Positions 25,363 to 38,100 of a stretch of DNA of 64,000 nt are shown piece by piece; within the stretch, counting starts at the first letter, position 1, and every line of letters starts with the position of its first letter. The stretch comes from Apis mellifera (lineage: Eukaryota; Arthropoda; Insecta; Hymenoptera; Apidae): NCBI RefSeq assembly GCF_003254395.2, contig NC_037642.1, positions 9,375,736-9,439,735 of the forward strand, in the 5' to 3' direction. The notes below the pieces were generated by a model. It worked only from the letters and a program-made list of their open reading frames with translations, did not search any database and was not told the origin of the DNA. Both the position numbers and the translations under genes were made by a program.

Positions 25363-26903
25363 GTGAGTAGTCAGAAGTTTTCTTCAACATATATGAAACA
25401 TAGAAATTCGATGGCTCGCAAAGACAACCATTTTGAGGGCGCCAAATTTTTGCGTCAATACACAGCGCCGTAACTGCCCGGTCAATACAGCAGCCGACCT
25501 AACCTACCAACTATTCGGTGAAATAGTTCAACCGCTTTAATTTAACCATATAAATTATATTTTTATTATATTTTTTCATTTTCGTGTGAGTCATACACTC
25601 TTGAAATTCAAATTCTTTTCATTCATGTTATTCTAATATATTATTCACTGAATTCTTATCTTTTTGAATGTCATAATTTATACTATTCTTTTTTCTTATG
25701 AATTTTGTTGTTAACAAATTTTAAGAAAACATTATATGTAACATGTATATACTCGCCTTTTCCTATTATGTGTAAATATATCGTATGATAATAGATAATT
25801 TTTCCATTATTGTAAATATTAGATAAAAATATTATGCCACGGTTTTATTTTTCATTATAAGTATTATATTCAGTGTATAATACAAAAAAATAACTATATG
25901 CATATTAAAATACAAATTTAAATAACTATTTATTAAGATCAAAATATGTATATTCATTTTATTCTCGGATATAGAACTTAAAGATAAAATTTTGTTTCCG
26001 TTTTCGTTACACAACATCATGAAGTTTGCTGGTTATGCACTGTACTTTGATGTTATGTTTCATTTCACTTATCACCATCACTTACTCAACCGTACACAAG
26101 TGGTTTAAATAGCCCGGTGTAAATTGCCATCTCAAGTTAACCAGTAGAAATCAAAACAAATCTTTTCTGAGAGCTGAACTCTCTTCCTACACACTGTTTA
26201 TCTTGATTACGTTTATTAACCATTGAAGATTTTATACGTGCTATAAAAATAATACAATTTCATTTTAGATTATATTTAATCACTTTAATTTACAAATAAA
26301 AAAACTTGAAAGTTAAAATTTTAATATTAAAAAAATATTAAGGAGAAAAAAATATAAATATTATTTGGAAAATAACATTCGTATATTACCCATAGTTCTA
26401 TCAGTTACACTAATGTAGTATTCTCAACCAACTCGTTTTCTTTAGTCATGTAACTTTAAACTATTATTCTACACGACTTGGTGAAATCATATCTGTCATA
26501 TACATATACCGATCTCGGTAGTAATGCAATAACATTGAGTACATCTTGTCTATCTATCTTTTTTGCTTTCTTCTTGAAAAGTATATTCATTTATACTTGT
26601 ACTACTAGAAAAAAGAATGACAAAGAAAGTATTTCACATGGTTGTTTTTAACAATGTAATAATTTTGCACTTTTTTTTTTGATAATAATATAATTTTATC
26701 TCAATTATTAGGAATTATTGAGTAACAATAATGAAAGGCTAGAATAATAACCAATTAGTTATTGTTTATTTGAAATGTATTTTAAACTTACTTTATTATA
26801 CGTTCATTTATCTGACCTCGAAATTTGAATGAATAGCTAACTGTATTTGAAGAGCTCAAACTTCTTATCGCCTCTTGCATCGTGTTAACTATTTTGGATT
26901 CAA

Positions 26904-27132
26904 TATCGATAATTTATCGATAATGTCATTAAGATTTTATTTTATATATATATAATATTTATAATTATAATAATATAAAGAAGCACAGAGAAAAATATAA
27001 GAGAATTAAAATTATTTAAACAAATTTTAGTTTCCTAATCTTCATTATCATTATCAATATTTTACTATTACGATAAGTTACGATAAGTGCGATTTCGTTG
27101 TAGCATTGTTAAATACCGATAACATATCGATA
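26904..27132. promoter_or_regulatory. three DRE-like TATCGATA octamers
   Basis: Exact TATCGATA palindromes occur at 26904-26911, 26915-26922 and 27125-27132. This octamer is the core bound by DREF, and by the related BEAF-32 through CGATA, in Drosophila promoters and domain boundaries. Function here is inferred. Confidence 0.4.
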
Positions 27133-27266
27133 AGTTATCGTTATTTATTCAATAATCACAATTTTATTTCCACATTCATAAATTTCAAATATGTAAAAAA
27201 AAAAAAAGGAAGAACTATTGAACTAAATTTTAATATTCAGATAAAATCGAAGCCACATAGCCAAAC

Positions 27267-27372
27267 GTTCGAATATTTCAATATTCAAACAGTTAAAAGT
27301 ACTTAGTTTAAATTGGATACAAAACGAGATTTATTTGTTTGAATACTCGTTTCGAATTTCGAGTACTCAAAC
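27267..27372. repeat. two adjacent hairpins sharing the arm motif GTTTGAATA
   Basis: Arms at 27267-27277 and 27280-27290 pair with one mismatch. A second pair at 27337-27349 and 27360-27372 pairs over 13 bp with one mismatch around TTTCGAATTT. Both use the same GTTTGAATA-type arm. Confidence 0.6.
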
Positions 27373-27611
27373 AACTTTGCGTCATGTATTATTCACAACA
27401 AAAAGAAACGCCTCTTTCATTTAGAATTCTCCGTAAACTCTTGACATTTCTTCCGTATATATTATTTTGTCAGAAACAAAAATTATCATTATTCGTCAAT
27501 AAAAATCTCAAACTCTCTTCTAATTACGATAAATCAATAATCTTTCAGCTTTATTTAAATCTTTTATATTACTACATTAGATACATTACATATATATATA
27601 TATACATATTA

Positions 27612-27684
27612 TTAATTTTTAGGTTATAAATTATAATAAAATATACGTATCTATATATTGTTAATTTTTAGGTTATAAATTATA
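27612..27684. repeat. 24-bp exact direct repeat, period 49
   Basis: The 24-base unit beginning TTAATTTTTAGGTTATAAAT occurs at 27612-27635 and 27661-27684 without mismatch. Confidence 0.8.
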
Positions 27685-29258
27685 TTGAAAAGATTAAAAC
27701 GAATCATAGGTAATTCTTTTTCTCATAAATTTAAATTTCAATATGTAACATTCTTATTGCAATCCTTAATTGGGAATAAAAGTACGTGCGATTAGCATCG
27801 GTGAAGAGGTATGATCGAACGAACATTATCTCGATCTTAGAATAGATCGCGATGCATCGTGCGTTTGTAATAGAAGTTCGACGGCTGATTGACGGAGTAA
27901 CAGTTATGGTAGCATAAAACCGGTGCATCGGCCGGAACGTAAAATAGAAAGAAGGGAAGAAAGAAAAGAGGGAGGCAGAGACCGTAGGTTTAACATTATA
28001 ATTGTCCCGCGCACAGAGAACGGTCGGCCACTTCTTCGCCGGCACGTGAAACACGCGGAGCCACCGATCTTGAACCGGCGTGCATCGTCAACATTTTAGT
28101 ACACTTTCTGTATTCGAGGTGTAGACACGCGGAGCCTTCGGTTCATCCTCGTAAACCGGCATACATGATCGAATTATCTTGTGTTCTTTATTTATTTCTT
28201 AGAATTTCGTGCGATAATATATCTTTTCTTTTCGCGAATAACGAAATGGTTGCAGTGTGATTTAAACGAATCACAGGGACCAGTTTGATCTCAGGTGTTG
28301 TTGTTTCACAATTTCTTTCTTCCGTACCTGACATCGATGAGAAGCGAAACGTGTGTTTCACAAGGGAAAAATTTTTCTCCTTTCAATCCAACGATCAATT
28401 GTTATTAAGTGATCGAAGAGAGGATTCGATAAAGGGCAGTGGAAAGTGATCGATCATCGAGAAGGATTGTTCTCATCGAAATCATTTTATTAGAGGCAGC
28501 TATCTTTTTATCCGTGGAAAGGCCGTGGAATTTCCAGATATTTTTATTCCGCGCGAGTAGCCAGAAAACGCGACGTGAAATCGCGAGTCGGTGCTCCTCC
28601 TCTCTATAATCCAATTTCAAGTTTTGTGTTTCTTTTGTAGCGTAACGAAACCTTAGGAATCTCGCTTCTATCGCGGTTATCTCGTCAATATCCAATCCGT
28701 TGACACGGTAAAAAGTAACCGATATCGAAAGAAGGAGAGGCCATTGTGACCGACTTATTAATTCGATTAATTCGATCGATTACAATTTTTCCTTTTTTTC
28801 AGTATAGAGTATTATATTTTATTTACACTTTTGTGCAATGTGACAAATATCTCGTTACAATTTTTTTCACCATAAATTTGAATCGTAAACTCATCGATTG
28901 ATCATCAAATATAGAGTATTCCAATACTTTTATATTGCAAGAATATTCGTTTTATACATAGCATATAAATACACAAGGAGAGTAATTCTTTAACAGTGAA
29001 CGATTATCTTTTCGTTCATAGTGATATCGTGTTCGAAGAGTTGCAATAGTCGTTTGTTCGAAACATCAATTGAATCGATGTCTCGAGACGATCACGAGAA
29101 GAATTCTAATGATATTTAAGATCCGAGATTGGAATTTTCGCGGTTTTCTACTTTTTGCGATATCTATTTTCGGGTCGCGTTTACTCACGTCTCGAGCTGG
29201 CCCCGTGATTCTAACTCTTTCCAGTTGAAAGAAAAAGTTTGATAGCGGCGACAAAGTA

Positions 29259-29284
29259 AGAGAGAGAGAGAGAGAGAGAGAGAG
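29259..29284. repeat. GA dinucleotide microsatellite
   Basis: About 13 uninterrupted AG units. Confidence 0.95.
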
Positions 29285-29968
29285 TTGATGCCCCTATGAT
29301 CAAAATGGAAACTTCCACTGTAGTGTTTATCCCACAAAATACACGTAAGCGAATCCTTTTGCGATTTTATTAATTAGCAATGAAATGATATTTAACAATT
29401 GAGTAATCATAATTGATCACGTATATATTTGAATAAAAGAAAGAAAAAAATATCTCTGAAGAGAAAAATTAAGGTTAATTCAATTCAGCAGAAGTGGTTC
29501 TATCGGATTGATAATTCAATTCGATAAATTAAAAATAAAGTGTTGCCAATTAAAACTCGAAATGCTTCGAAATTCTTATTAATCGAGGGACAATGCTAAT
29601 TTATATCTCTTCTAACAAAGTTGACGGGCATAATTTGTGCGTGTTCCACTTGTATTGAACGAAACAGATTAATTTGCGGTGCATTATCGATGTTTCGATT
29701 AAATTGCTCGACCAAAACTACATTCGAGAGACGTACCTTTTAATTGGATCGTCGCGCGTACATTAACCGACTGAAACGAGAACGATATTTGAAATATCTT
29801 GAAGTTAGTTCAAGATATCTTGGGAGTTGAAAAAAATTGTTAATTGGAATGCAAAGAATTATTTGCATACATAAATAATCAATAATCAATATCTTTCTTT
29901 GATAAAAGTTTAAAAAAAGATATATTTTATATGAATGATATTATCTGCTTATTGATAATTATTTGCTT

Positions 29969-29971
<3 letters not shown>

Positions 29972-30007
<36 letters not shown>
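29972..30007. repeat. TA dinucleotide microsatellite
   Basis: About 18 uninterrupted AT units. Confidence 0.95.
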
Positions 30008-30012
<5 letters not shown>

Positions 30013-30502
30013 GAACTGGAACGAGGTCATTCCTCTGCGATGTTCTAGCACTTAATATCCTGTTCAAGATAATTAGTGAATCGCCTAATAGATCGACCTA
30101 ATTGCCCAATAATGTACCTAATACTTCGACAGTTTCAATTATATTAATTCCTTCATTGCATTCCACAATTGACAGTGGGAAGAATACAAATCAATAGCTA
30201 AGAAGGTAGCAACGGTATAATAATCGAATATAAATAATGAAATTTGGTATTTATCATGATGATTTTACAGGATTAATTTCTAAATTATTTAAAACAATTT
30301 TTTCCTAATTATTTAAAAAAAATATTATATTAAAACGATATATGTATATTTATAAGATCATAAAATACGTTCTCTACAGTAGACTAACATATTTTTTTCC
30401 CCCCCTTTGCATCACTATTCCTCTTCCTCCTTCCCGTTATCCTTTTATCGCACTTGTCTTTCCTCCCTCTTTCTCCGTTCTTCTGTTTCCGGTTTCACGC
30501 GG

Positions 30503-30610
30503 ATGTTGGATGACCGCACGCGACGCGATAAATGCCGGCACGATGACGATGATCACTGTAACTACGACAACGTCACAACCGCCACGGATACTTCGGACAC
30601 TACGGCAGCG
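30503..30610 (+). CDS. candidate alternative first coding exon A of the septin gene
   Basis: ATG to donor GCAGCG|GTAAGT gives exactly 36 codons and ends in phase 0, as the common septin exon at 48054 requires. It begins MLDDRTRRDKCRHDDDDH, a charged, Asp/Arg-rich N-terminus, and ends TDTSDTTAA. A long pyrimidine-rich stretch precedes it. The ATG context is weak, and an overlapping frame (ATG at 30512) would end in phase 2, so only this frame fits. Joined to the common exons it would give a 584-residue septin. Use is inferred. Confidence 0.45.
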
Positions 30611-31796
30611 GTAAGTTTCTGATAAGGCTAGTCACATTCCAATTGTCGGCCGACACGCGTTGTGGTAGCGTTGTGTCCCGTATTCGCAATATTAAGATCA
30701 CGAACATGCGTTTCGTTCCTTCGTAACTTTTTTAGTTCATACTACTCTCAGAAACAACTTTTTTTTTTCATTTTTCTAATTGTGTCTCTCGTTGTGATAT
30801 CTTTTTCCATTCGTAATTCAAAGACGAAATATTAAGAAAATTACTTAAAGTTTCTTTGTTCTCTCTGAATCTTAACACGATCGATACAGTTTGACGTTTT
30901 TAATTTTGTGAGAATTTTTTTCATAAGTTTGTACGCAAACGTATAATTTTTATTTTCATACACAATGATGAATAAGCGATATTCCTATCTGTACGATGCA
31001 AAATTCATCATAATGCAAAATTAAATTGTTCACAAGTTGAAAACTAAATTTTAACGAATATTTTTGCGGATCATTTCTATGTTTTATATTTTGATCTTGA
31101 AAATCGATCCTTTAAAGGTATCCCATAAATATATTATTCTGTATAGTGTTCTTTTTGTTCTTTCAAAGTATTTTATAAAAATTAAAAACAATTTTGTCAG
31201 AAATCATTGTCTTTGTGTTTTTTTTTAATAATATTTACATGATATTTATGAAATAAACATTTAAATATTTCGTCAGTGAATTATGTGATTGTGTTAAGAA
31301 ATTTCTCAATAATTTTTATGACACATCTATTATAAGATTCGAGAAAACTCGTAACTGATTCATTTCACGTGAATGATTAAGATCATCAATTGTGAGTAAT
31401 GTGATTTAGCGTAAGATATAATTGCGATAACGTTTAATAATCGATCTAAGTTTGCGCAAAGATAAGTTCGAGATAATCAATTTTAATAGTACTTTCAGTT
31501 TTTTATTAATATCAACAGAGAATTTATTAAACTAAGTAGAGAATTTATTTTTTAAATAATTAAATTAATCGTTCTAAGGTGAAAAATTTAAATTTATAAC
31601 TTAATTCAATTGTATGTATTTAAATTTGTTTGTTGTGTATTGAAGTGTTGAAAATATTAGTTAAAGAATATATAAAAAAGTTGAAAGATGTTGAAGAATA
31701 TGTAAAATCTGACGAATTTCAATCATCCATTGGATTCTAACGTGCAATTAATAAAGGAAACATAGACATTCGTTGTGATGCGATAAAATCGTTAAA
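30611..31796 (+). other. septin intron sequence between first exons A and B
   Basis: AT-rich, no coding frame supported and no repeat of note. Confidence 0.5.
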
Positions 31797-31883
31797 ATGC
31801 CAGTAACTGCATTGTCGAGACGTCGTCTCAATCCGGCAATTCTTGCCAGATACAATAATCAACGAGCCAATTCTTCTCAACAG
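31797..31883 (+). CDS. candidate alternative first coding exon B of the septin gene
   Basis: ATG with a favourable A at -3 (TTAAAATGC), 29 codons, donor CAG|GTAGTT in phase 0. It encodes a basic N-terminus starting MPVTALSRRRLNPAILARYN and ending SSQQ, and would continue directly into IQAKREL of the common exon, for a 577-residue septin. No in-frame stop interrupts it. Codon-like composition in an AT-rich background supports coding use; the link is inferred from phase and strand. Confidence 0.55.
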
Positions 31884-34784
31884 GTAGTTACTTTCGTTTT
31901 ATTTTCTTAATCTTATTTGTATGATTATAAATTTTTGTTGAAAAAAATTTTGATATGAAATATTGTTATCTTGATAAATTTTTATCCATATCAAGTAAGG
32001 TTGACTAGTGACTTTGTAGTAAATAAATGAAATGTTTTAATTTTTATTTCAATAATGTGAATATTGAAATAATAAATATAAAGGATTAAACCTTTGATAA
32101 TAAATGATTACAAAAGTTTTATTATGTTTGATGGAAAAACATGATGATACATATCATATTGTCCAACTATCAATTTTTTTATAATATTAATGATTCTGTT
32201 AATGATTTTTTTATTAAGTTGTCACGCTTGGTATTCTAACGTGACACTAGAAAGTACATAGCAAAATACATACTTGGAGTATCATTGTGGCCTTAATTGG
32301 ACTTCGAGCTAATAAAAGCATTGAACTATTGCTATGTATATATATCACTGTATTTCTGAATGCCACTTGTATTCACATATTATTTTTGATTTTTTCTATC
32401 TAAAATTTTTATTTCTAGAAAATAATGTTATAAAATAATATTATAGATAAAGTGTACTAGTTACTTTTAATTTATAATATAAAAATAATTATATGTATTT
32501 TTATCTTCGATATTATATAATAAAAAAATTTTAGATATTATATACTTAAATTATATATTTTTAAAAACATTATGAAATATATATGTATTTCAAATTAAAT
32601 GAACAAACAAAAAAAGTTCATTGGATGTATAGCGCCACCGTATTCAAAAAATCTATATACTTATTATTACTATATTTATGTTTAGACTATATACATAATT
32701 TTCGTAATTATATTTTACATTCACAAAATAATTGGTAAAAAAAAAAAGTATGAAAATATATAATTTTTTTTATAAATTTTTCTTTATTCTCTTTATATAT
32801 ATTTTTATATATTTATATAAAAATATATATATATATTTTATTTCTATTATATACACATAGATTTCCAATAATTTCAAATTTTCTATATATTTCAATCATA
32901 TTGTTTCAAAATAAAGTCTACGAATTGATTTTAAATTAAAAAATGAAACAGCATTTATTTATATACCAGCAGATGTATCTTCATTTAAAATATAGGAAAA
33001 ATAATTTCAAACATGATTCGTCGACTTCGTAAGAACACTGACCGAACCGTATAGTGAGAACAATATGTTCGCTCATCCGCCAGGTTGGTCGTATAGCGAG
33101 TTACTATTGGTCGTCGTTATTCCATGGAACACATGCGCAGTAAGAGAGGCAGCCTCGTTGGTTATCTGACGAGCACAAGCGGTAGTGTAGTGAATTTACC
33201 CCCACTTTTAGTAGTAGCTGCGTCAGGCGTGGTCGTTCGTTAGAGACCGCAGTATATCCGAGTCGGGCGAGTCGTATGAATCGGTCTGTGCTATCGCTTG
33301 TCAACTATTGTTGGCAAGACTGTGTGCATATACGCGCGCGCGAGTTAGTGTTAGTGTATGTGCTTGGCAGAGAGGTCGTTTAACTTTTTCTCCCCCACTG
33401 TTGTTTTTTTTCTTACTTGAGAATCGGTGGAACGAAGAATAACGTCACTTAAATCTTTTTTTCGGAAAAAAAGAAAAGGAGAACTAGTCGATAATGAAAC
33501 AATGCATAGAAAAGTGAGAGTGAACGTGGCCACGTTCGGCCGGTTTGCCGACAGCGTGAATCACCAGCAACACCGGCGTTCATGAGCCCACGCAGTGCTA
33601 ACCGATGCACGATTTCTCTCTTTCTCTTCTTTCTTTTACTCTTTTTCTTACTATTCTCTTTCGCTCTTTATTCCGTATTACATACTTCGCACTCCCCTCT
33701 GGTACGAAAGTGTTATTTCACACGCGTACGCAAATTTTTCGTTCAAGTGTGACAGATATAATACACAAAATCATAATAGTGAGTACATATTTACTAGTTT
33801 TCTTTCAAGTAATTAATCATTTAACAATGGATATATATATGTGCATGTGCTTTTGTGCTCGAATTGTGCATTCATTTGTAATATTATCTGCGATGTCTAT
33901 GACCGTGATATGGTTTCTGTTGATCCTGTGTAATAAAGGCGTTTCCAAGGGCACATCGTGGCTTTCACAGCGGCTAAGTTATCGCCATTCAAGGAATTCG
34001 AGTTCACATTCTAAATCCATTGTTTTCGTACCATTTTTTCTGTCTATTTTGCTAGAAAATATTTTAAAAGAATTTTTTTCATAAATTTTTCATCTTTCTT
34101 TGTATAATTTAATACAAATTGTTTAAAAGAGGTTAATATCTTATACAATGCCATATATCATTTTTTATGATAAAACAAGTGTTTTCAAATTTAACGTTTA
34201 TGAAAAATTTCCTGACTAACTAGCGATTGAAATATAAAAACAAAAACTAATATATTTTTAATTTATTCTGTTGCAATTTTGTTTATCGTTAATCTAAATA
34301 AAAAATTATATTTTTTTGTATTTAAAAAGTCTCGGATTAATTAACGTTATGTGGTAAATTTATCATCATAGTATAAATATCACATCAACAGTATCATGAG
34401 TTTAAAAAAACCGATATTGAGCTAAAGAAGCAACTGCATATTTTCGTTTTCACTTCAATAGAAGAATGGTTTTTATTTTCATTCGTTCCATTTCTTTTAT
34501 TTATATTTTCATGAAACAATTCACATATTCACATGTTCACAATACATTCCATTATATGTAAATCATTTTTTACATATTGTGCACACTTTAAATTTATTTA
34601 TATTAACTTATGGCTCCTTCTATTCTTAGACAAAAAGAAAAAGGGGAAAAAATATGACATAACTCTCCATTATCAATTTGCTTGAACGATAAAAAGGACC
34701 AAACTAAATATATTGGGAATTGTTTCTCAATAAAGGGGAGAAAGAGAGAATTGTGTCGAACATAGATCACGTGAGAACGTGGAA
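31884..34784 (+). other. septin intron with internal promoter-like island
   Basis: AT-rich to about 33,000, then a GC-richer stretch at 33,010-33,600 listed separately. No additional coding exon recognised. Confidence 0.5.
33010..33600 (+). promoter_or_regulatory. probable internal promoter for septin exon C
   Basis: About 600 bp of markedly less AT-rich DNA with many CpG dinucleotides (for example GCGCGCGCGAG near 33335), ending about 1.2 kb before exon C. It is the strongest composition shift between exons B and C. It resembles the 25.1-25.4 kb segment, and a separate promoter is inferred. Confidence 0.4.
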
Positions 34785-35123
34785 ATGTCGACCGAAAATC
34801 AAAACGGTTCCGCTGGTACACAAAGCAACGGAATAAAAACCACAATTGGTTGGTCGTCGTCCACAAGGACTGTCTCGAACAATTCATCGTTTTTACATAC
34901 TAGCAACTCGATGTTGAACCGTGACAAGCCGCGTCAAGTGCCACCACCAACTTTACCGAAATACACGTCGAGTTTTAATGCCGGTTGGAATGGCAGCGGC
35001 ACAACCGAACGATTAAGCAGAGATCGCGAAGTCGGAGGTAGTTACAGGCTGGCAAGCCTTGACAGACTTGCCCTCAGGCAGAGGATATTGGACGGGGAAA
35101 AAACGAATGGTGACACCACGTCG
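34785..35123 (+). CDS. candidate alternative first coding exon C of the septin gene
   Basis: ATG (AAATG context) opens 113 codons ending at ACGTCG|GTAAGA in phase 0. The product starts MSTENQNGSAGTQSNG and is Ser/Thr/Asn/Gly-rich and probably disordered. It contains PRQVPPPTLPKY and an Arg-rich SYRLASLDRLALRQRILDG segment near its end. Joined to the common exons it gives a 661-residue septin, resembling the long low-complexity N-terminus of Drosophila Peanut. It is the best supported of the three starts because of its length and composition. Confidence 0.65.
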
Positions 35124-38100
35124 GTAAGACTGAGCATCCTTTCTTTTTTCATCGATGATTCATTATGTTCGTATAATTTTTCTATTAAAATAGACAAATT
35201 ATGGTAATTGTAAACTATTTATAACAAATTTATTCAATATTTATATCTTGAAATTGATTGTGTTTGTGACGAATATATAATCAATTTGTTGTTATAATGT
35301 AATATATAGTGAAATTGTTGATACTAGATTTTTAGAAATTATTACTTAAGACAAATATAGATAGAAGTAGAATTGAATATAACGTTAAATACTAATATTG
35401 ATGGAATGTGAAATTTACCATAAATAGCAAGCTTGTTTCGTATGCGAGACTGCCGAAATTAGTTTTTAAGGTAGATTTCATATCGATTAACTTAACCTGA
35501 TATGCGTTTAACTGGCCGGGTCATAGAACCTTCTAACCTTAGATGTCTTTGAGGAGCTTCACTATAAATTTAAAATCGATAAGTTTATAAAGGCAATAAA
35601 TGTTTTACAAAAAGATTAATTAATTATAGCGATCGAAAGCTACGTGAAATATTAATGCGATTATAAAAAGAAAAAAAATCATATTCTTTTAAATAATAAT
35701 ACGAATTGTTAAAGATCAATATATTTTTAAATATGAATTGCATTTACATTGTAAATAAATTTTCATAATGTAAAAAATCACAAATAGGGGTGCAATTACA
35801 TTTTCCGGAAGATGTTGAAAATTTTGGTAAATAGATAAGAGATCTGTCATGTTCTTCGTGACTTCGTAACTCAATCTCGTCTCTTGAAGAATCAAATTTT
35901 ATACCTACTATATACGTAGAGGTCGCTCGTCTTCACACTCGAGGACTCCGCATAAAGCACGTGATCGTTCCATTTATTCCGTTCTTATGAGAATCATTTA
36001 TAACTGAAGAGTTCTAACTAAATTTATATCAATTTTGAATCAAAACTCGTCTTATTTTCTTATTATTTAGTAAAATCAACCACATATTTTTAATTAATTA
36101 TTATCACAATATATTTTCTAAAAATAGAAAGAATATAATTATACACATTGACATAGTTCTATCGTATGATAAATAAATTTTGATAATTACTCTATTAAAT
36201 GAACAAAATTTTATGAATTTAGTTAATCGTTCCAAGATAATTGCAATTTCAGAAATTTTTAATTTTTCTTTAAAAATACTTTTTATGGGCAGGTAAATTA
36301 ATTGCATTTCACGGATGAGTCAAAGATTAATGAGAATCTCTGTCACGAACATGTGGCGAGTTTACCCTACGCTTGTATGTACGCGCGAGAGGGAGAGACA
36401 AAAAGCAGGGAAAGAGAGAAAGAATTTGCCAGTGGGACGCATAGTAAAAGTGATGGAGAGAAACAAGTCGGGGGAGGAACATATGGCAGCGTTCTTATCT
36501 CTATTTTCATGGGCTTTCGCGCTCGCAAGAGACTTAGCTTTTAATTCTTCTACCGTCAAGCATGTGTTTCCGATTCTTCAAAGCCACGCCTCTCTCTTGC
36601 CAGCTTATTTTTATCCTTTTTGAATTAGACTAAATTTCGAGCAACTTGTTGGAAATTTGAACGGATAAAAACACCTTCCGTTGAACAAATAACGTTGTGG
36701 AGGAGTGTAATTTAAGTACCAAGTCCAGAATACGTTGGCCTTGGAAATACGAGTCGTTGTAGCTCTTCGACACACTACTTTTATAACCCACTGTTTTAGC
36801 TATTTTCATATATATATATATATACATAATTTTTATCATACATCTTAAACATTTTTTAAATTAATAATTTTCATAATTTTTTTTTTTTAATTCGATAATT
36901 TTAGGATTCGTTTTCATAAAGATATTTACATTTTCTTAAACATCGTTAACAATCTTTGTAAGATATTTTTTGTAAGATAAATTTTGATAGATACTTTTCC
37001 TTTGATAAATCTTTTCTAGTCGAGCGAGGGAAGAGCAAGTCATCGTAAAAATTTGAGAATCACTGAACCGCGTATATGGTCACCTCTCGTGTGGAAGGGA
37101 GTCTGGGGCAATTTTAGTCGAGGGTTGGACCCTCGATGGTGCGTCATAGACAATAGAAAAGTACACTGTAATTCGTGACTCACGGAACAAGAAAAAGGAT
37201 ACACTTGAAGCGGAATTTAAATCGTACACACGCGTGTCATTTATCGTTCCGAAACCTGTGCGAAACAATTTGACGAATGGTATTCATTACACCAGAAGTA
37301 ATATTCATTGATTTAACCGTGCGGTTTTCGAATTCGCGTTTAAAAAAGTCGGTGGAAAATTATCGAGGACGGCGATCATCGCCCCCTTACGAGTCTTACC
37401 GACGCGAAGCCGTGGTTAAAAAGGAGAGGATAGAAACTTGCAAGAAGGATGGAGAATCGTGTTCGATAAAATGGAAATTTATGACTTCCGTGGTCGTGGT
37501 CGACCTTAAATGAGATCATTGTTCCGTCTTCGATAAATGCAGCTTGTTGAAAGAATTTTCAAGTCTTCTCTTTTTTTCTTTTTAATTTAATTTTTTTTAT
37601 AATCTACGTACGTAGACGACGTGGTGGCTGCCGAATATCTTGAATTGAAAAAATACAAGGCGCTTTGTATCAAATTCTCATTCCAAAGGAATAATTGTCG
37701 AAAGATCAATTAAACAAATATCACGTTACGATATTATTATGTTGAGTGGACATTGTGAGTCAAAATTATCTGTTAGTTTTTTTAAAATTTCAACTTTTAA
37801 CTCTTGGAGTATTTTATTCGATTATCCAATAATTATCTCGATAAATTAAAAAAAAAATGTAACTCGTTTATTTCTGTATACTTTCATTGTTAAAAATGAT
37901 ACATAAAGGAACAAAATATCGATCTGGATCTAGAATCGGTCGGTTGTCAGAACTCCAGCGAAACCAGTTTCGGTAGAACGTCATTTAGAGAAGAAAACCG
38001 AGACTCGGCCGGCGTGTAAATTCATACTGTAATGACCCTGGTTTGATTCCATTGGAACACGAAGGGGAAACCCGCCCACTCGATACACAGTGCACCCTTT

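Larger units (their letters stand above)
25363..30502 (+). other. putative long intron / upstream region of the septin gene
   Basis: About 5 kb without a supported gene. It contains a cluster of TATCGATA octamers (26904-27132), two related hairpins (27267-27372), a 24-bp direct repeat (27612-27684), a GC-richer patch with an imperfect duplication (28049-28170), a GA repeat (29259-29284) and a TA repeat (29972-30007). Long minus-strand frames near 28.4 kb look like chance openings in GC-richer DNA. Confidence 0.5.

Noticed and set aside
28405..28695. 96-codon minus-strand frame
   Set aside because: It lies in GC-richer non-coding DNA where stops are rarer, shows no domain or splice context, and has no recognisable homology.
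29296..29345. ATG followed by a GTAAGC donor, considered as a fourth septin first exon
   Set aside because: It ends in phase 1 and would shift out of frame on the common septin exon, and its background is AT-rich.
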